From: Cyprinodon diabolis
Taxonomy: Eukaryota; Chordata; Actinopteri; Cyprinodontiformes; Cyprinodontidae
Length of the DNA stretch: 64,000 nucleotides
Reading direction: 5' to 3'
NCBI GenBank assembly: GCA_030533445.1
Contig: CM060083.1
Location: 28,384,666-28,448,665 of the forward strand
Part shown: positions 46,988 through 58,974 of the stretch, one piece after another
Position numbering within the stretch: position 1 is the stretch's first letter
Layout: the number at the start of each line of letters is the position of its first letter
Program-made: the position numbers and the translations under genes
Notes under the pieces: model-generated
Told to the model about the DNA's origin: nothing
Database searches by the model: none
Seen by the model: only the letters and a program-made list of their open reading frames with translations

Positions 46988-47402
46988 TGTTAGAGTGATA
47001 ATTATAAAATTATTGTGTGGACATATGAAACATTGAAAGAAAGAGGATGCTACATGTCTATCCTGTGAATCAACCAGAAGGGTCATAAACTTTTATGACC
47101 TCCAGTCAGAATCACACGGTTGTGTGACTTCCATCCAGCCAGATGGTCAATTCACACTATCTTGTTACCTGCATCCCCCCAGATAATCATTACTGGGTCT
47201 TCTGTTTAAGGCACACCCTATGATGTTGTAAACTGTTAATAAAAGGCTTTGCTATGAAGGGATCTGTGTGAGAAGGTGCTGGTTTTCCGAGCCAGCAGCT
47301 TCTCTCCACTCTGCAGACGCTGAGGTCACAAAACCTTGTCTCTGTGTTGATTATTTCCTCTTAATCTTTTAAACTCACATTTCTCTGGATTAAAACCCAA
47401 CA
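46988..47402 (+). repeat. ERV 3' LTR
   Basis: 415 bp, about 98% identical to the 5' LTR, ending ACCCAACA before GTGAA. Confidence 0.95.
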
Positions 47403-47407
47403 GTGAA

Positions 47408-48217
47408 TTCATTGAATTATATGGTAGTTTACAAACTGTGGTTTGGACATTTAAAGATAGTGTAACACCAAATACTTCATCATTTAACCTTAGTACTTGC
47501 ACCTGTCAGGGGTAAAAGACCAAATTTGAAATTGTGCTGAGCTCATGCAAAAAGACTGCCTTTACACACACCTGCTGTGTACGCTAATCATTAGTACTGT
47601 TCATGAATATGACATCAAGACCGTGTAGATGGCATGAAAAAAAGGAGGAGTTGATAAACTATCAAACTGCTTGTTATCTGGTTGCATGTATCTATACAGC
47701 ACTTCTAAAATATTTTTTAAGATGTCAGTTCCTAGATACCTCAAGTTTTAAGTAGGTCAAAAAGAATGATAGGATGTACAAAAACTTTTGGACCCACCTT
47801 TATTTTGCATTTTGTATGTGCACAGGGATTAAGTATGCGAGATTCACAATCCATGTGTTTGTCAGAAAAGTGTAAGTAGGTGTTAGTTTGTCAAGATGTT
47901 GTTTAGTTTATTGAGCTCATTTTACCTTACCTTTGCTGAAAAATCAATGCCCGATTCACATTTTTGTATGTTACCCTTAGTGGTCTTATTTTTATTATTG
48001 TCTGAACTCATCACAAAATGGTTTAGGCCACCCAACTGTTGGAGTCACTTCAAGCATTTGCCATGCCAGGATATGTTACTTATTATATGCACAAAAAGAG
48101 TAGTGCAACAGAGAGTAGTATTATATTAAGTTATATTATTATCAGGGAATCATTACAGCATTTAAATAGTTCCTGCATAAAATATGTCGGAGTCCTGTGA
48201 TTATTGTAGGGTCACTA
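47408..48217. other. AT-rich stretch, nothing recognised
   Basis: No supported gene. Confidence 0.5.
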
Positions 48218-48515
48218 TTCAGTTCAATTCAATTCAGTTTATTTCTCTAACGCCAATTCACAACAAATGTCATCTCAAGCCACTTTACAGTTCAACCAGA
48301 TCATACAGTCAAATTGATTCAAAGTTTTCAAAGTTGATTGCATCGACTCATTGACTCGTTAGCAAACCCTCACACTAAGCATGCTTGTAGTGACAGTGGA
48401 AAGGAAAAACTCCCTTTTAACAGGAAGAAACCTCCAGGAGAACCAAGCTCAGTATGAGCGGCCATCTGCCGAGGCCGACTGGGGTTCAAGGAGGCAGAAG
48501 CAGAGATACAAAAAG
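48218..48515 (-). repeat. L2 LINE 3' tail, truncated copy
   Basis: Matches the left end of the L2 at 13271-13570, starting with AATTCAATTCAGTTTATTT and including GACAGTGGAAAGGAAAAACT. Somewhat diverged, with a short internal deletion. Confidence 0.88.
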
Positions 48516-48990
48516 CAGCACTATGATGCCAATTTTCAGTCTAAAGAAAATATGTGTCGCTTAGAAGATCAAATTACAGGTGGTAAATTAGTTAATCCAA
48601 TCAATTTCAGTAGAAAGTGTTAAACTCAGAGAGGCAAAAATGCTCAGTATGCTTGAAAATATTATAGTGATTGTCCTGTTTTTAATTAAAGTAGTTTGAG
48701 GAATCTAAGGTCAGATAGGTAAAGTGCTCACATAACAAGATAATCTGTCTCAAACAACAGCATTGACTGATGGATACTGGTTGTTTAATGCCCTGAGAAT
48801 GTCTGTACTCCATGGTCAGCATTGCTAGAACCGGTTACATTTGCTTGTAATTGAAATGTCTGCAAGTCAAAGTTTGAGGTTTTTGTATTTGTTGATAATA
48901 TCAAGAGAAGTCATAGAGGGCATTAGATGGAGAGTAAGGCAAAGCTTTTTTTCCATCTGCACAAGAAAAATATGCTTTCAAGAAAAGCAA
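48516..48990. other. AT-rich stretch, nothing recognised
   Basis: No supported gene. Confidence 0.5.
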
Positions 48991-48991
48991 A

Positions 48992-49127
<136 letters not shown>

Positions 49128-49134
49128 ATATCTA

Positions 49135-50260
49135 CCTTATGCATAGAAGTTAAACAAAACAGCTTTGTCAACCTCCTTGCAGACACACTGTCTGATGCAC
49201 AGATGCAACTGTCTTATTGTCTCTGCTTTGTTTACGCAAAGCGGCATTCATGAGTCAAATTAATATTGGCACTCAGTGTTCATCACTTATAATGAGCAAT
49301 ATAATTAACCAATTACATTCATAATAGTCTGTACTGACTTCCAATTTGGCCAGATATGAATTCCTCTTCAGGTTTTATCACTTGTGCAGCTATCAGTTTA
49401 TCGGATGATAGTAAAATTAAACTGCCAAATTGAAAGTAAGTTGAAAAAAAATCAGTTTGTTTTACATAAGAACAAGAAATAAAATGTAAAAAAAATTGTA
49501 TGCTATATAGATTTTACACCATATCTAAATCTAAATAGTTACAAATTAAATTTATATGAATAACATGAACAAACATTTAACATAAACAAACATTTATTTG
49601 TGATAAAATCACGTTTTTTTGTTTTTCTTTTTGTCTCTAGTCCATCTCTAATCAAGGAGAGATGTAAACATCCATCCTTTTTGAAAAGGAAAAATCACAG
49701 GTGATGGTTACCACAACAAGAAAAAAATCAGGTTTTTATTTGTTTTGCTGGAGGCAAATATCTGCAGATAACATGATAATTTAACTTTCTCTGTCTGCAA
49801 TTTTCTTTTCTAATAATTCCCATCTACTGCACAAGAAAGTTCAACTGTAAAAAAAAATCTGGGTTTTATTTTTTTCTGAGTGTTTTCCAGACTTTTGTAT
49901 TCCAGATCTGACATTGTATGTAACTTTATTTCTCAGAATTTTATTGCAAACCAAATAGTTTTCTCAATATTGTTTGCTTCAAAGATCTGTCACAGCAGTA
50001 AAAAATAAATAAATAAATAGTAATAATAAACAGATGTAATGATTAGTTAGAGTGTATTTAAAATAGATTATTGTAAGTATTCATACACCATTGACATTTT
50101 CAAGGTATTTAAAATCACAATCAAATCATCATGCATCATAGTGGGATTTTATTAACGAGAACAGCACTAAACAGTGCAAAAATTGTGAGGTAGAATTAAT
50201 TACATTTGTCCTTTTGATTCAAATAGACCTAACAAAGTTTCAGTGCATTTCTTTTCAATC
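49135..50260. other. AT-rich intergenic stretch
   Basis: No supported gene; includes a short TAAA-type repeat near 50000-50020. Confidence 0.5.
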
Positions 50261-50264
50261 CTAC

Positions 50265-52790
50265 TGAGTCCATAGAAGTCAAAGATAACAACAAGGGAAG
50301 TTTTAACAGTTTATTAGAATGTCAAACTGCCGTAGGTCAGGAAGGATTTAGCAACCGGAAGTTCCAGAAGGAGATTGAAAGGTTGAGTGACTAGACATAA
50401 ACAGATGGAGATGACTGTAATGTTGAATTCATACTCACTAACCTTTGGCATGTTTGAAAACAACCTTATACAAAATATGCTGGTTGGCGTGTGACGCCAC
50501 TGATGAACCTCAGATGATTCCAGAATCTGTCCAGGCATGTTCAAAGGAATACTTCTTTGACAGTTAATCCTTGGTCCAAGGGAATGCACAGGGTCATATC
50601 CATAAGAGCATAGACAGGCAGACTGATCAAGGGGACAGACCAGGTCAGAACAGGTCCAGTGTCAAAGCCAGGTGATATGAGATCCAGAGATAATCTATGG
50701 GGAGAATCTGAGAGTGAAGTCAGGGTACAGAAAACAGGTCAGAGATCCAAAACACACAATGACATGCCATTTATTTTCCATGTCTTTGCTGCAGAACATC
50801 ATTCCAAATAAACTTTAGTGATAGGGAAAGGACCAATGAACCGGGGAGCCAAATTCCTGCTCTTCACCCGTAATTGCAGGTCTTTTGTAGAGACCTTTTA
50901 CCTAACTTGGTACTGCGGTGCTGGCTCTGGACATTCGCCAAATAACTTTCCCAGCCTTGCTGGCATTTCATGGCTGATAGTCAGGCAGAAGGGATTTTAG
51001 AATCCTTTTCTTTTAGGGTCAACACCAGTAGCTGGAATCTGAAAAAAAATAGTAAAAAGGAAGGATTCTGGTTGGTTATATGAGGCAGTGTGCTGGTGGC
51101 ATGCTCAACCCAGGGTAAATTTTGTGCCCATCGAGTGGGATCAGACTTAGGCAGAGCAGGCAGAGTTTGGTCTCAAGCTCTTGGTTGGCCCCCTTGGTCT
51201 GCCCATCCATCTGAGGGTGGAAGGCATATGAGAGGCTGACAGAGATCTGCAGCAAAAGGCAGAAATCCTTCTAATATCGGGCGATGAATTGGGGACCTCT
51301 GTCAGAAACTATGTCTGTTGGGACTCTGGGGCCAACTGGTGATAGGGTCTATGGAAATGTGGGACCAAGGCCGACAGGGCACAGGAAGTGGACATAATAG
51401 GTCAGAGGGAGGCCGTCGAGAGGTCTTATCTTGACTGCACCATGTACATGCTGTGATAAACTGCTTGATGTCAGAGATCAGGGTGGGCCACTAAAACTTT
51501 GTCTGGAGCACTTGAATGTTCTTGGTGACCCTGGGATGAGAGAAGAGACGTAAGTTATGGCAGAGATTGAATACCTTCTTGACCAGATGATAAGAGATGA
51601 AGAGTCAGTCTTTGGGACAGGCATCAGGGATTTGATGGTTTTGGATGACCTCTCCCTCTCCATGTCAAGCATGGTGAAGGAGAGATGGACAGAATCGAGA
51701 AGGATGAATTCCTCCACACTACTGGTACATTCCTCTGAAGTCTCATACATTCTGGACAGAGTATCATGTTTTACGTTCTTCGTGCAGAGTGTTCTAAGAT
51801 AGAGAAAGGTTAAACAGAGCCCATCTGGCCTGTCTGGGGTTTAGCCCTTTAGCTGTCTTTAGGTATTCCAAATTTTTGTGATCTGTCAGATCCACAATTA
51901 TGATGGTGACCCACGTCATAATTATGTTCAGCACAAGACAAACTTGTGGAAAAGGGGGCACAAGGGTGAAAATGGCCGTCATTAGACTTTTGGCTGAGGA
52001 TTGCTCTCACTCCGGAACTGAAACCATCCACTTCAATGAAGAATTGTTTATCAGGGTCAGGCGACTAAAGAAGAGGGGCAGAAGTAAAGAGGTGCTTTAG
52101 ACAAGAAAATGCATTATTGCTTGGTCTCTCCAGTAGAACTTGTTCTTGGAAGAGGTGAGAGCATTAAGGGAAGCAGCGCCTTGACTGTAATTTATGATGA
52201 ATCTCCTATAGAAAAATGCAAAGTCCAGAAATCTCTGAAGTTGCTCCCTGTCAGAAGGAGCCATTCAGAAACTGCCTTAACCTTAGATAGGTCCCTAGAT
52301 ATTTGGTTAGGTGAAACTATTGAACCAAAGGAAGGACATCGTGGAGACATGAAATTCACATTTCTCTGCCTTACCAAAGAACTGGTTATGAAGTATACAA
52401 AGAAGGAGTTACTGGACATGTTGTTTGTGGCTTTTCAGTGACCAATTATATCACCCGGGTAAAAAAAAAAGTGTCCCACAATGTCCATTGTTGACCAGGT
52501 TCTGAAAAACTGCATTGGTTAAATCAAAGGTCATACCAAAACTCTTTGTATCCAGTCTGGGTGTTGAAGGCTGTCTCCATTCATCCCCTCTCGGATAAGA
52601 ACCAGATGATAGGCCTTGCAGAAATCTACTTTTAAGAATATCACACCCTTGGATCTGGTCAAAAGGGATGTTCATAAGTGATAAGAAGTAGCAGTCCTTA
52701 ATGGTGATATCATTGAGACCCCTGTAGTCAGTACAGGGTCTGAGAGAACCATCTTTCTTACCCATGAAGAAGAAAGAAGAAGAACAAAGA
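50265..52790 (-). mobile_element. Decayed Ty3/gypsy retrotransposon (3' half of pol plus LTR)
   Basis: On the minus strand reverse transcriptase (about 52780-52490), RNase H (about 51990-51800), integrase (about 51500-50810) and a probable 3' LTR (50764-50265, beginning TGTCATTGTG and with AATAAACTG near its end) follow in canonical order. The 5' part with gag, protease and 5' LTR is missing. Many stops and frameshifts show age. Confidence 0.87.
50810..52790 (-). pseudogene. Ty3/gypsy pol: RT, RNase H and integrase remnants
   Basis: Reverse transcriptase: GKKDGSLRPCTDYRGLNDIT (about 52760-52700); MTFDLTNAVFQNLVN further on (52540-52495) corresponds to the PFGLTNAP block. The YVDD-bearing stretch is not intact. 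RNase [21 protein letters not shown] (about 51890-51830). Integrase: zinc-binding FWWPTLISDIKQF with its following Cys pair (51500-51430), then SDRGPQFIARYWKDF and [14 protein letters not shown] (51310-51200), which include the second catalytic Asp and the Glu region. C-terminal motif [10 protein letters not shown] is at about 50845-50815. The reading frame changes repeatedly, so no functional product is expected. Confidence 0.88.
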
Positions 52791-52799
52791 ACATTCAAC

Positions 52800-54107
52800 A
52801 GATCCAGAGACATAATATCTACACATATGTACACCCACAATCCACACATATGTACATCCGCAAACATCCTCTCAGTGTGTGCAGCTGTCACAAACTACTT
52901 TATTCTGGTTGTGGCCATTGCACAGAGTGGTACTGCTTTTCCAACAACAATTAGTGGTGTTGTGCTCTTTGTTTCTTGAACAAAACTGGACGAAACTGGA
53001 CTACATCCCAACATCTATATACAAATGTGTTGAACAGGGACTGTATGCAGAATAAAGAACAATTGCATAATAGTACTTAGAACCAGAATTTAGTAGATAC
53101 TTTTGCAGAGATAATCAACAAGGCTGGTCCTCCGTCAAATCATGACATTAAGGTCTAGAGCCTGAAAAATGTCAGCTAGCATCTCTGTCAAACTAGTGCT
53201 ACAGAGGACTAATGCCAAAATAAAGCCTGTAGAAGGACAGTTTATGTCCCCAGAATGTCTATATTATGAAGATAAATACATCACAGCCAGTGTAGTCAGA
53301 TACACCTTTGAAAACTAAAAGGGTTGCAAAGATGAATAATAAAATGATGCTAGGCTGTGTACAAACACATTCACACATATATGTTTACTGCTTCCTATCT
53401 TTATTTTATTTCTCTTAAGTTTTTGTTGTTTCGACCAATTTTGCTTCACAATGTGAATAATGGAAACTCAAAGTCCTTGTGTGTGCATATAAACTTGAAG
53501 TTAGAAGTGGATTTCAACACTCTTATATGAATATACAGCCAAGAAACTTTTTTTCCCCCCAGAAGAGTCAAGAATAAACAAATTTTGCAAGTTAAGCAGG
53601 CTTCCAAAGAGAGACAACAGACCAAACAGTAAGAGGCAGTGTCAAGCCCACAGAGATATGAGCTGCAACCAGTATGACTATATGCAAGTTCTTCTTGAAT
53701 CTCTGACCTCCTTTGAAGAACATACATTACAGAGTGTTAAATGTGGTGTTACTCGATTCTTCTGTCAGACCCCTTTGTATCCTGGTTGTTTGTTCGAGCT
53801 CTGTGATTCAGACCCTCAGGTCTAAAAAGGGAATAAAGGAGCAGAAATATTTTAACAATGCTCTTTCCCTCTTCCAGAAACTTCAGTTTGATAGCAACAG
53901 TTGCATTTTATTTTTATCAGTAAAACTTCTGACAATAGGATTAGAAGCAAACTGAATAAAGTCCTGCATGCCAGAAGCAGTAATAAACCTTCACTATATA
54001 TCACCTAATCACCTTAGTCAAGGATTACAACAAATCAATCCACCTGCATTTCACTTCATTCAAGATACTGTAGATTAAATACATGGGAGTAACCCCCTTA
54101 CCTGATA
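52800..54107. other. Intergenic stretch, nothing firmly recognised
   Basis: No supported gene. A 93-codon minus frame at 53446-53727 lacks recognisable domains. Confidence 0.5.
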
Positions 54108-54112
54108 GATTT

Positions 54113-54548
54113 TGTTGGGATCCAGAGGTTTGCCCTCCAGAGGGCGACGTGGATCCCTCTCTGTGGGCTTCTGTTTATCTGTTGGGATCCAGAGGCTTGC
54201 CCACCAGAGGGCGCTGTGGATCCTTTTCCTGGGAGCTGGTGCTCAGCGCTCACAGCTGATCCCTATCAGCTTATTTTTGGGCTCTCCCTATATAAGCTGG
54301 TTGAGAGCTCCACTCTGAGCCGGATTGTTTGGTTAAGCAAGCCTGAGCCACCCTGCCTGTCTGAACCTCTGTTTGCCTGTAAACCTGTAAGTGTAAATCT
54401 GTAAGTCTGTAAACCTGAACCTGACCTGCTTGTCCTCTCTGCCTTCCAGGCAGAAACCTGTGGCTATCCAATAAATTATTGGACTTTAATCCTGCCTGTG
54501 TGTCTGTGAGTTCTGCATCTGGGCTAGTAAACCTGCCACATCATGACA
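54113..54548 (+). mobile_element. Solo LTR with target duplication and internal 67-bp tandem duplication
   Basis: Begins TGTTGGGATCC and ends TCATGACA, like the LTRs of 58975-63852, but shorter (436 bp) and clearly diverged inside. Flanked by GATTT (54108-54112 and 54549-54553). The first 67 bp are repeated in tandem (54113-54179, then from 54180), so the LTR start sequence occurs twice. A TATATAAG box lies near 54288-54296. Confidence 0.87.
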
Positions 54549-54553
54549 GATTT

Positions 54554-55237
54554 AAAATATCCGGTCATAAAATGTAGCATGATTCCATATTTCAGGTATA
54601 TAAGAAACTAGGAAGGTTAGGATGATCAATTCTGGTTGATTTACAAATCCACATGAGGCAAATAGACAGGTCAGCCATAAAAAGAAATGTCAGAAGAAAA
54701 AAACCCATTGCATGAATAACACTGATCTATAAGAATAATGAGAATTTGTATGGTTATATTTAGAAACAGATTCCACTCACTCTCGATTTTTAGGATTACT
54801 CCTCTTGCTACCATAAAGTCAATTAAAGGAGTCCTTTAAGATGTGTGTCACAGGCAACAGCCACGTAAATATTAAGATGATAAAAATGCACACATTAGCC
54901 AACTATGAATGAGCACCGAATGGCGTGTTACACACTTTTGATCTCAACATTCTAAAAAATGTGGGGGACCACATCTGACTCAACCTTTACTGCCTAAGGT
55001 TTAGGCCTTTCTTGAGAAAACTTTTTTTTTTCTTTCCTTTGTCTTGGACATTGAGGACTTATTTAATTTGACGACCAGTTAAGAAATATATTTAAACCTA
55101 TTTGTTTATGTCTGTGAACTTTTTATGTAAATGCAATGATTTAAATCCGAGCAATTATTCAATGCTGCCTTCATGTGGTCTGGTAAGGATGAACCTTACC
55201 AGTTGTAAAGTGGAAATTACCAGCGCATTGTGTCAAA
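54554..55237. other. AT-rich stretch, nothing recognised
   Basis: No supported gene. Confidence 0.5.
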
Positions 55238-55245
55238 GTGCTTCT

Positions 55246-56402
55246 CAGTGTTGGGCACGTTACTTTGAAAAAGTAATTAGTTATAGTTACTAGTTACTTC
55301 TCCCAAAAAGTAACTGAGTTATTCCACAATAAAAGTAATTAGTTACTAGTAAAAGTAACTAATTACGTTACTTTTGCGTTTCTCACCCCTTAACTCTCAC
55401 CACCCGGCCACCACCTTCTCGCCGTATGTTTCCAAAGCCAGCTGAATAGAGTGGACGACAAAGACAAGTACCTGCAGAGAGTTTTGCATTTATAGACTCT
55501 CGACATAAATGACATCATACTGAGTTTTTAGGCCCGTCAGATAGCGTTCCCCCTGCTTAACATGTTGGGAACGCTATCTGATGGGCTTCTAAACCCTGTC
55601 AGATAGCGTTTCCCTCTTCTTAACATGAGGGTAACGGTATCTGATGGGCTTCTAAACCCCGTCAGATAGCTATCTGATGTGGTGTAAACATCATCAGGCT
55701 GCATTACCTCTACTCATTGGTGTGAAGTTTTTTAACAGGGCATTCAGATCTGGTGAGTGTATGAAATTAATAACTGAGGATGTCTAATTCTGAAATCCTG
55801 TGTGTTTGGGTTGTTATAGATACTGCAACATGAATCCATCCATCCATCCATCCATCCATCCATCCATCCATCCATCCATCCATCCAGATTTCTCCCTTTC
55901 TCCATATAGGCTAACATTTGATTGATTCCGCTCTCCGTAGTTCCCCTGTGGCGGGAGCACAGGGTGGCGGTTACGCGCCTTTAGTGAGCATGCGCGTTTC
56001 CTGTTGCTTGCGCAGTGAATCGTGCCGCCTGCGCTGTGCGGAGATGCAGGGGAAACAGTATCTGATGGGGAAACGCTGCTCGACGTAGCACCGGTTTTTC
56101 CATGTGGAAATCGCCATTTTGCTGCTGGAATCCTCCTCACTCTCCATCTCTCTGTGTGTTGCTGTACGTTAACACCCGTAACAGCCAATCTCATCCTCCC
56201 CTCTCTCGTGACAAGGCGCGCACGAGTCCTATCATGAAAATAAGGTTAATTGTGCGACCTGAGTAATGTGCAGTAATGGGGTGTCGGCAATGGTAACTGC
56301 GTTATAGTTACAGTCAAAGTAATTAGTTAGATTACTCGTTACTAAAAAAAGGTAACGGCGTTAGTAACGCCGTTACTTTCAACGCCGTTACTCCCATCAC
56401 TG
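55246..56402. mobile_element. Non-autonomous hAT-like element with 8-bp target duplication
   Basis: Left end starts CAGTGTTGGGCACGTTACTT; the complement of the right end starts CAGTGATGGGAGTAACGGCG. Flanks are GTGCTTCT (55238-55245) and ATGCTTCT (56403-56410), seven of eight identical. Both termini are dense in GTTACTTT/AGTAACT direct and inverted copies, likely transposase-binding arrays. The interior has repeated CGTCAGATAGCG/CGCTATCTGATG blocks (55535-55680), a CATC microsatellite and no transposase domain. Confidence 0.8.
55834..55886. repeat. CATC microsatellite
   Basis: About 13 uninterrupted CATC units inside the hAT-like element. Confidence 0.95.
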
Positions 56403-56502
56403 ATGCTTCTGTTGTGGTAAAGAAGAGAAGCATGTTGGATCCAATGATTATCCTAATCTGCTACTTGGGAAAGACCATTAGACTTCCTAGTTTATCTTCT
56501 AC

Positions 56503-57288
56503 TGTCATAATGGATCTAATAAGTTTGACCCACATGCAGAATCACTTAACAGAGACCAAAAAAGATTTAACAGTTTATTGTCAGGCACTGTACACAGAAA
56601 GGTTAAACTGTTCCTCAGCTTGGGGAGGTTCCAGCGGTCTGGTGAACCGGAAGCTGAAGCTCTAGCAAGAGATCAGAGTGGTGAGTTCAAGGACTGTGGG
56701 AAAACTGGTCGAAGGTCTTAATACAAGGTTTCTTGGACTCACTATGGTAGTTGAGGAGGGTTTCTGTGATCCCATTTGTGGAGGCTTGGTCTGTAGAAGG
56801 CTTGGTTCATTGGAGGGTGGACAGGAGGACTATGGGAATCCTGAGGAGCAACTTAGCAGACTGACTCTTGGTTCCTGAAGGGCTCAGCGTTCAGATGAAG
56901 AGATCTGTCTCCTTTTCTCAGTGTGACGAGTGTTTCCCTTCCAGACTTGAAGGGTCAGCTTATCCAGAGGATCTGGAAAGTCCTGCCGGAGCATCAAGGA
57001 CAAAATAAGATTAGGACTGAAGAGCTCTGAAGAAACTTAGACTAAAAGTTGACTCAGCAAACTCAGAGAGGCTAGAGTACTCAATACTGGCAAACACTCT
57101 GGCAAGGAAGAGAAGACAGTCTGCTCCTTAAATACTCCTCAGGGACTGATGACCCAATAGGCTGCAGGTGTGAGGTGAGAAGAACAGGAACACCCTCCAG
57201 ACCAGCAGAGGACAATGGCACCATCTACTGGGTGCACGGTGAAACTGCAAAAGAACATAAACAAGCCCCACAAACTGGAATCCTAACA
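56503..57288 (-). mobile_element. Solo LTR, Tf1/sushi-like family, older copy
   Basis: On the minus strand begins TGTTAGGATTCC and ends TTATGACA, about 786 bp. It has a TATTTAAG box followed about 31 nt later by GCCAGAGTGTT (complement at 57093-57103), and AATAAACTGTTAAA near its end. It is related to, but clearly diverged from, the LTRs at 58975 and 63060. Flanking pentamers TCTAC and GCTAT match at only three positions, so the duplication is decayed or the ends are a base off. Confidence 0.75.
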
Positions 57289-57293
57289 GCTAT

Positions 57294-58100
57294 AGGGAGA
57301 TGAGCATGAATCAAATGCATCAACTGACTTCTAGAAAGCATCCAATAAAATCAAACAATAATGGTCATTTAAAAAACTGCAAAAGTTTAAAATATATATA
57401 TTGTAAAATATATATGTCTGAGCATTGTGTAGACTACAAACACCACAGTAGAGAATGCATAACGATGCAGTTTTCACCATACAGTATCGGTTCGCTGCTC
57501 TCGACGTGTTAATAGGACAAAGTTTATCTCATCTCCTGTGAGAGTTCCGGTATTATAAAATCTTCCCGGGCTTTCCAGGGGAAATTACAACATTAGTAAG
57601 TGTTCATGTGCAACTTTCATGCCAGCTTTTGGTATTTACCATTAATCGATATCACATGATGGAACTATAACTCAGTAGTAATTGTGTATTTTGTTATTGC
57701 TGGTTTCCATCAGTGACTGTTTAAGACACTTTTTTGAATTCCATTTATCTGAATCAGGTGTGGTAAACCAGAAAAAACATTGAAGACATTCAGCGCAATG
57801 TGCCTTGGGGACTAGGGTTGAAAGATCCTGCACCAAATTGACAAAGGAGACCTGTTTGTGAAAGGCTAAAACTGAGTGGAACTCAGTATATCAACCTGCA
57901 TCATGTTTAATGGATGATTTGCACAGTTTTTACGTTTTGTTTTCCATTCATTCATCTGAAAATAACTTAACTGTTGGTATTGAGATAAGCATTGTATTGG
58001 TCACAGATTAAAGCCACACAACCCTTGTCACATACCCACCTATGCACCTTACGATTTGAAACATCAGAGTATAGGTAACAACTGCGGTTTTCAAGTTGTG
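57294..58100. other. AT-rich stretch, nothing recognised
   Basis: No supported gene. Confidence 0.5.
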
Positions 58101-58186
58101 TGAGGCGCGCCTTCCCTCGGCGGCGCCAGAGCACCTTAGGGGAGGCGCGGTGAGAGGGAAAAAATAAATATGGATTTAGGACCAAG

Positions 58187-58549
58187 TTGGAACTGTGGGG
58201 TGCGCGTGTGGAGTGGGGATCAGTGGAAATGTTTACCATCTTAGAGGATGTTTTGGCCAGAGCGGGGCTGAAGGTGGAGTTTTTACAGCAGGCTGTCTGC
58301 GCGCATTTGGAGGGGATGCGCGAGCAGTTTGGAGAGTATTTTGGAGAGGAGACAAAGGCAAACCACTGGGTGAGAAACCCATTTTCCTTCCCGGTGACAC
58401 TCAAAGATGGACTTTCAGCAGGAGAGCAAGAGGCTCTGGCTGAGCTGAGCTGTGACATGGACTTGAAACAGAGGATGAGTGACCTGTCACTTGCGCACTT
58501 TTGGCTGTCAGTAGGGACTGAATTTCCACAGCTCTCAATGAAGATCTGA
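58187..58549 (+). pseudogene. hAT transposase fragment of the ZBED5/FAM200-like group
   Basis: A frame of 120 codons. The segments FGEYFGEETKANHWVRNPF, LSAGEQEALAELSCDMDLK and LAHFWLSVGTEFPQLS match the region between the RNase H-like core and the C-terminal dimerisation domain in this hAT group, where a similar LSCD...FW...YP..S pattern recurs. The catalytic core residues and the BED zinc finger are absent. The frame ends with TGA at 58547-58549. It could be a dead transposon piece or, less likely, an exon of a domesticated gene; nothing nearby supports the latter. Confidence 0.7.
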
Positions 58550-58905
58550 TCAAAATGTTTTTGTTAAGATGTGAAAACACTGTTGGTATCTCAAACATTA
58601 AACTCAGAATCTCAGATGTAACGTTTGTTTGAGAAAACAGTTGAAAAGTGAGTTTGAAAAATGAAAAAAGAGCGTATTTGCCATACAAATTAAAATGGGA
58701 GAAAATGTTTTAAAATGTTCATGTGTTAAATTTCATGCAGATAGTGGCATTTTAAAAGATGAGATGGTTCTAAAATAAAAGCAATTACAAGGTGTTTTGT
58801 AGTGGCATTTGTTTGTGTTTGGGTTGATTTTTTTTTGGGGGGGGGGGCAGCAGGCATAGTGCTCCCTGGAGGGGGGCTCACCCTTTCATACTTTGAAAAC
58901 CCCTG
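58187..58905 (+). mobile_element. hAT transposon remnant (3' part)
   Basis: The C-terminal end of a transposase is followed by a G-rich stretch and the end CTTTGAAAACCCCTG (58891-58905), whose complement CAGGGGTTTTCAAAG is a typical hAT terminus. The left end and target duplication were not found, so the element is 5'-incomplete or too decayed to define. Confidence 0.65.
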
Positions 58906-58974
58906 GGTTACAGGATCTTACATGCAAGATGTGGTTCACCACGTCTTCAATGTTTTAAATCATTCCTTTATTAC

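Larger units (their letters stand above)
42706..47402 (+). mobile_element. Endogenous retrovirus, class I-like, gag-pol deleted, env open
   Basis: A 4.7-kb provirus with two LTRs and the 5-bp duplication GTGAA on both sides (42701-42705 and 47403-47407). Order: 5' LTR, primer-binding site, truncated and interrupted gag, an internal deletion that joins capsid to the end of integrase, env, polypurine tract, 3' LTR. The LTRs differ at about seven positions by eye, so the insertion is young. Without protease, reverse transcriptase and most of integrase it cannot replicate alone. Confidence 0.93.
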
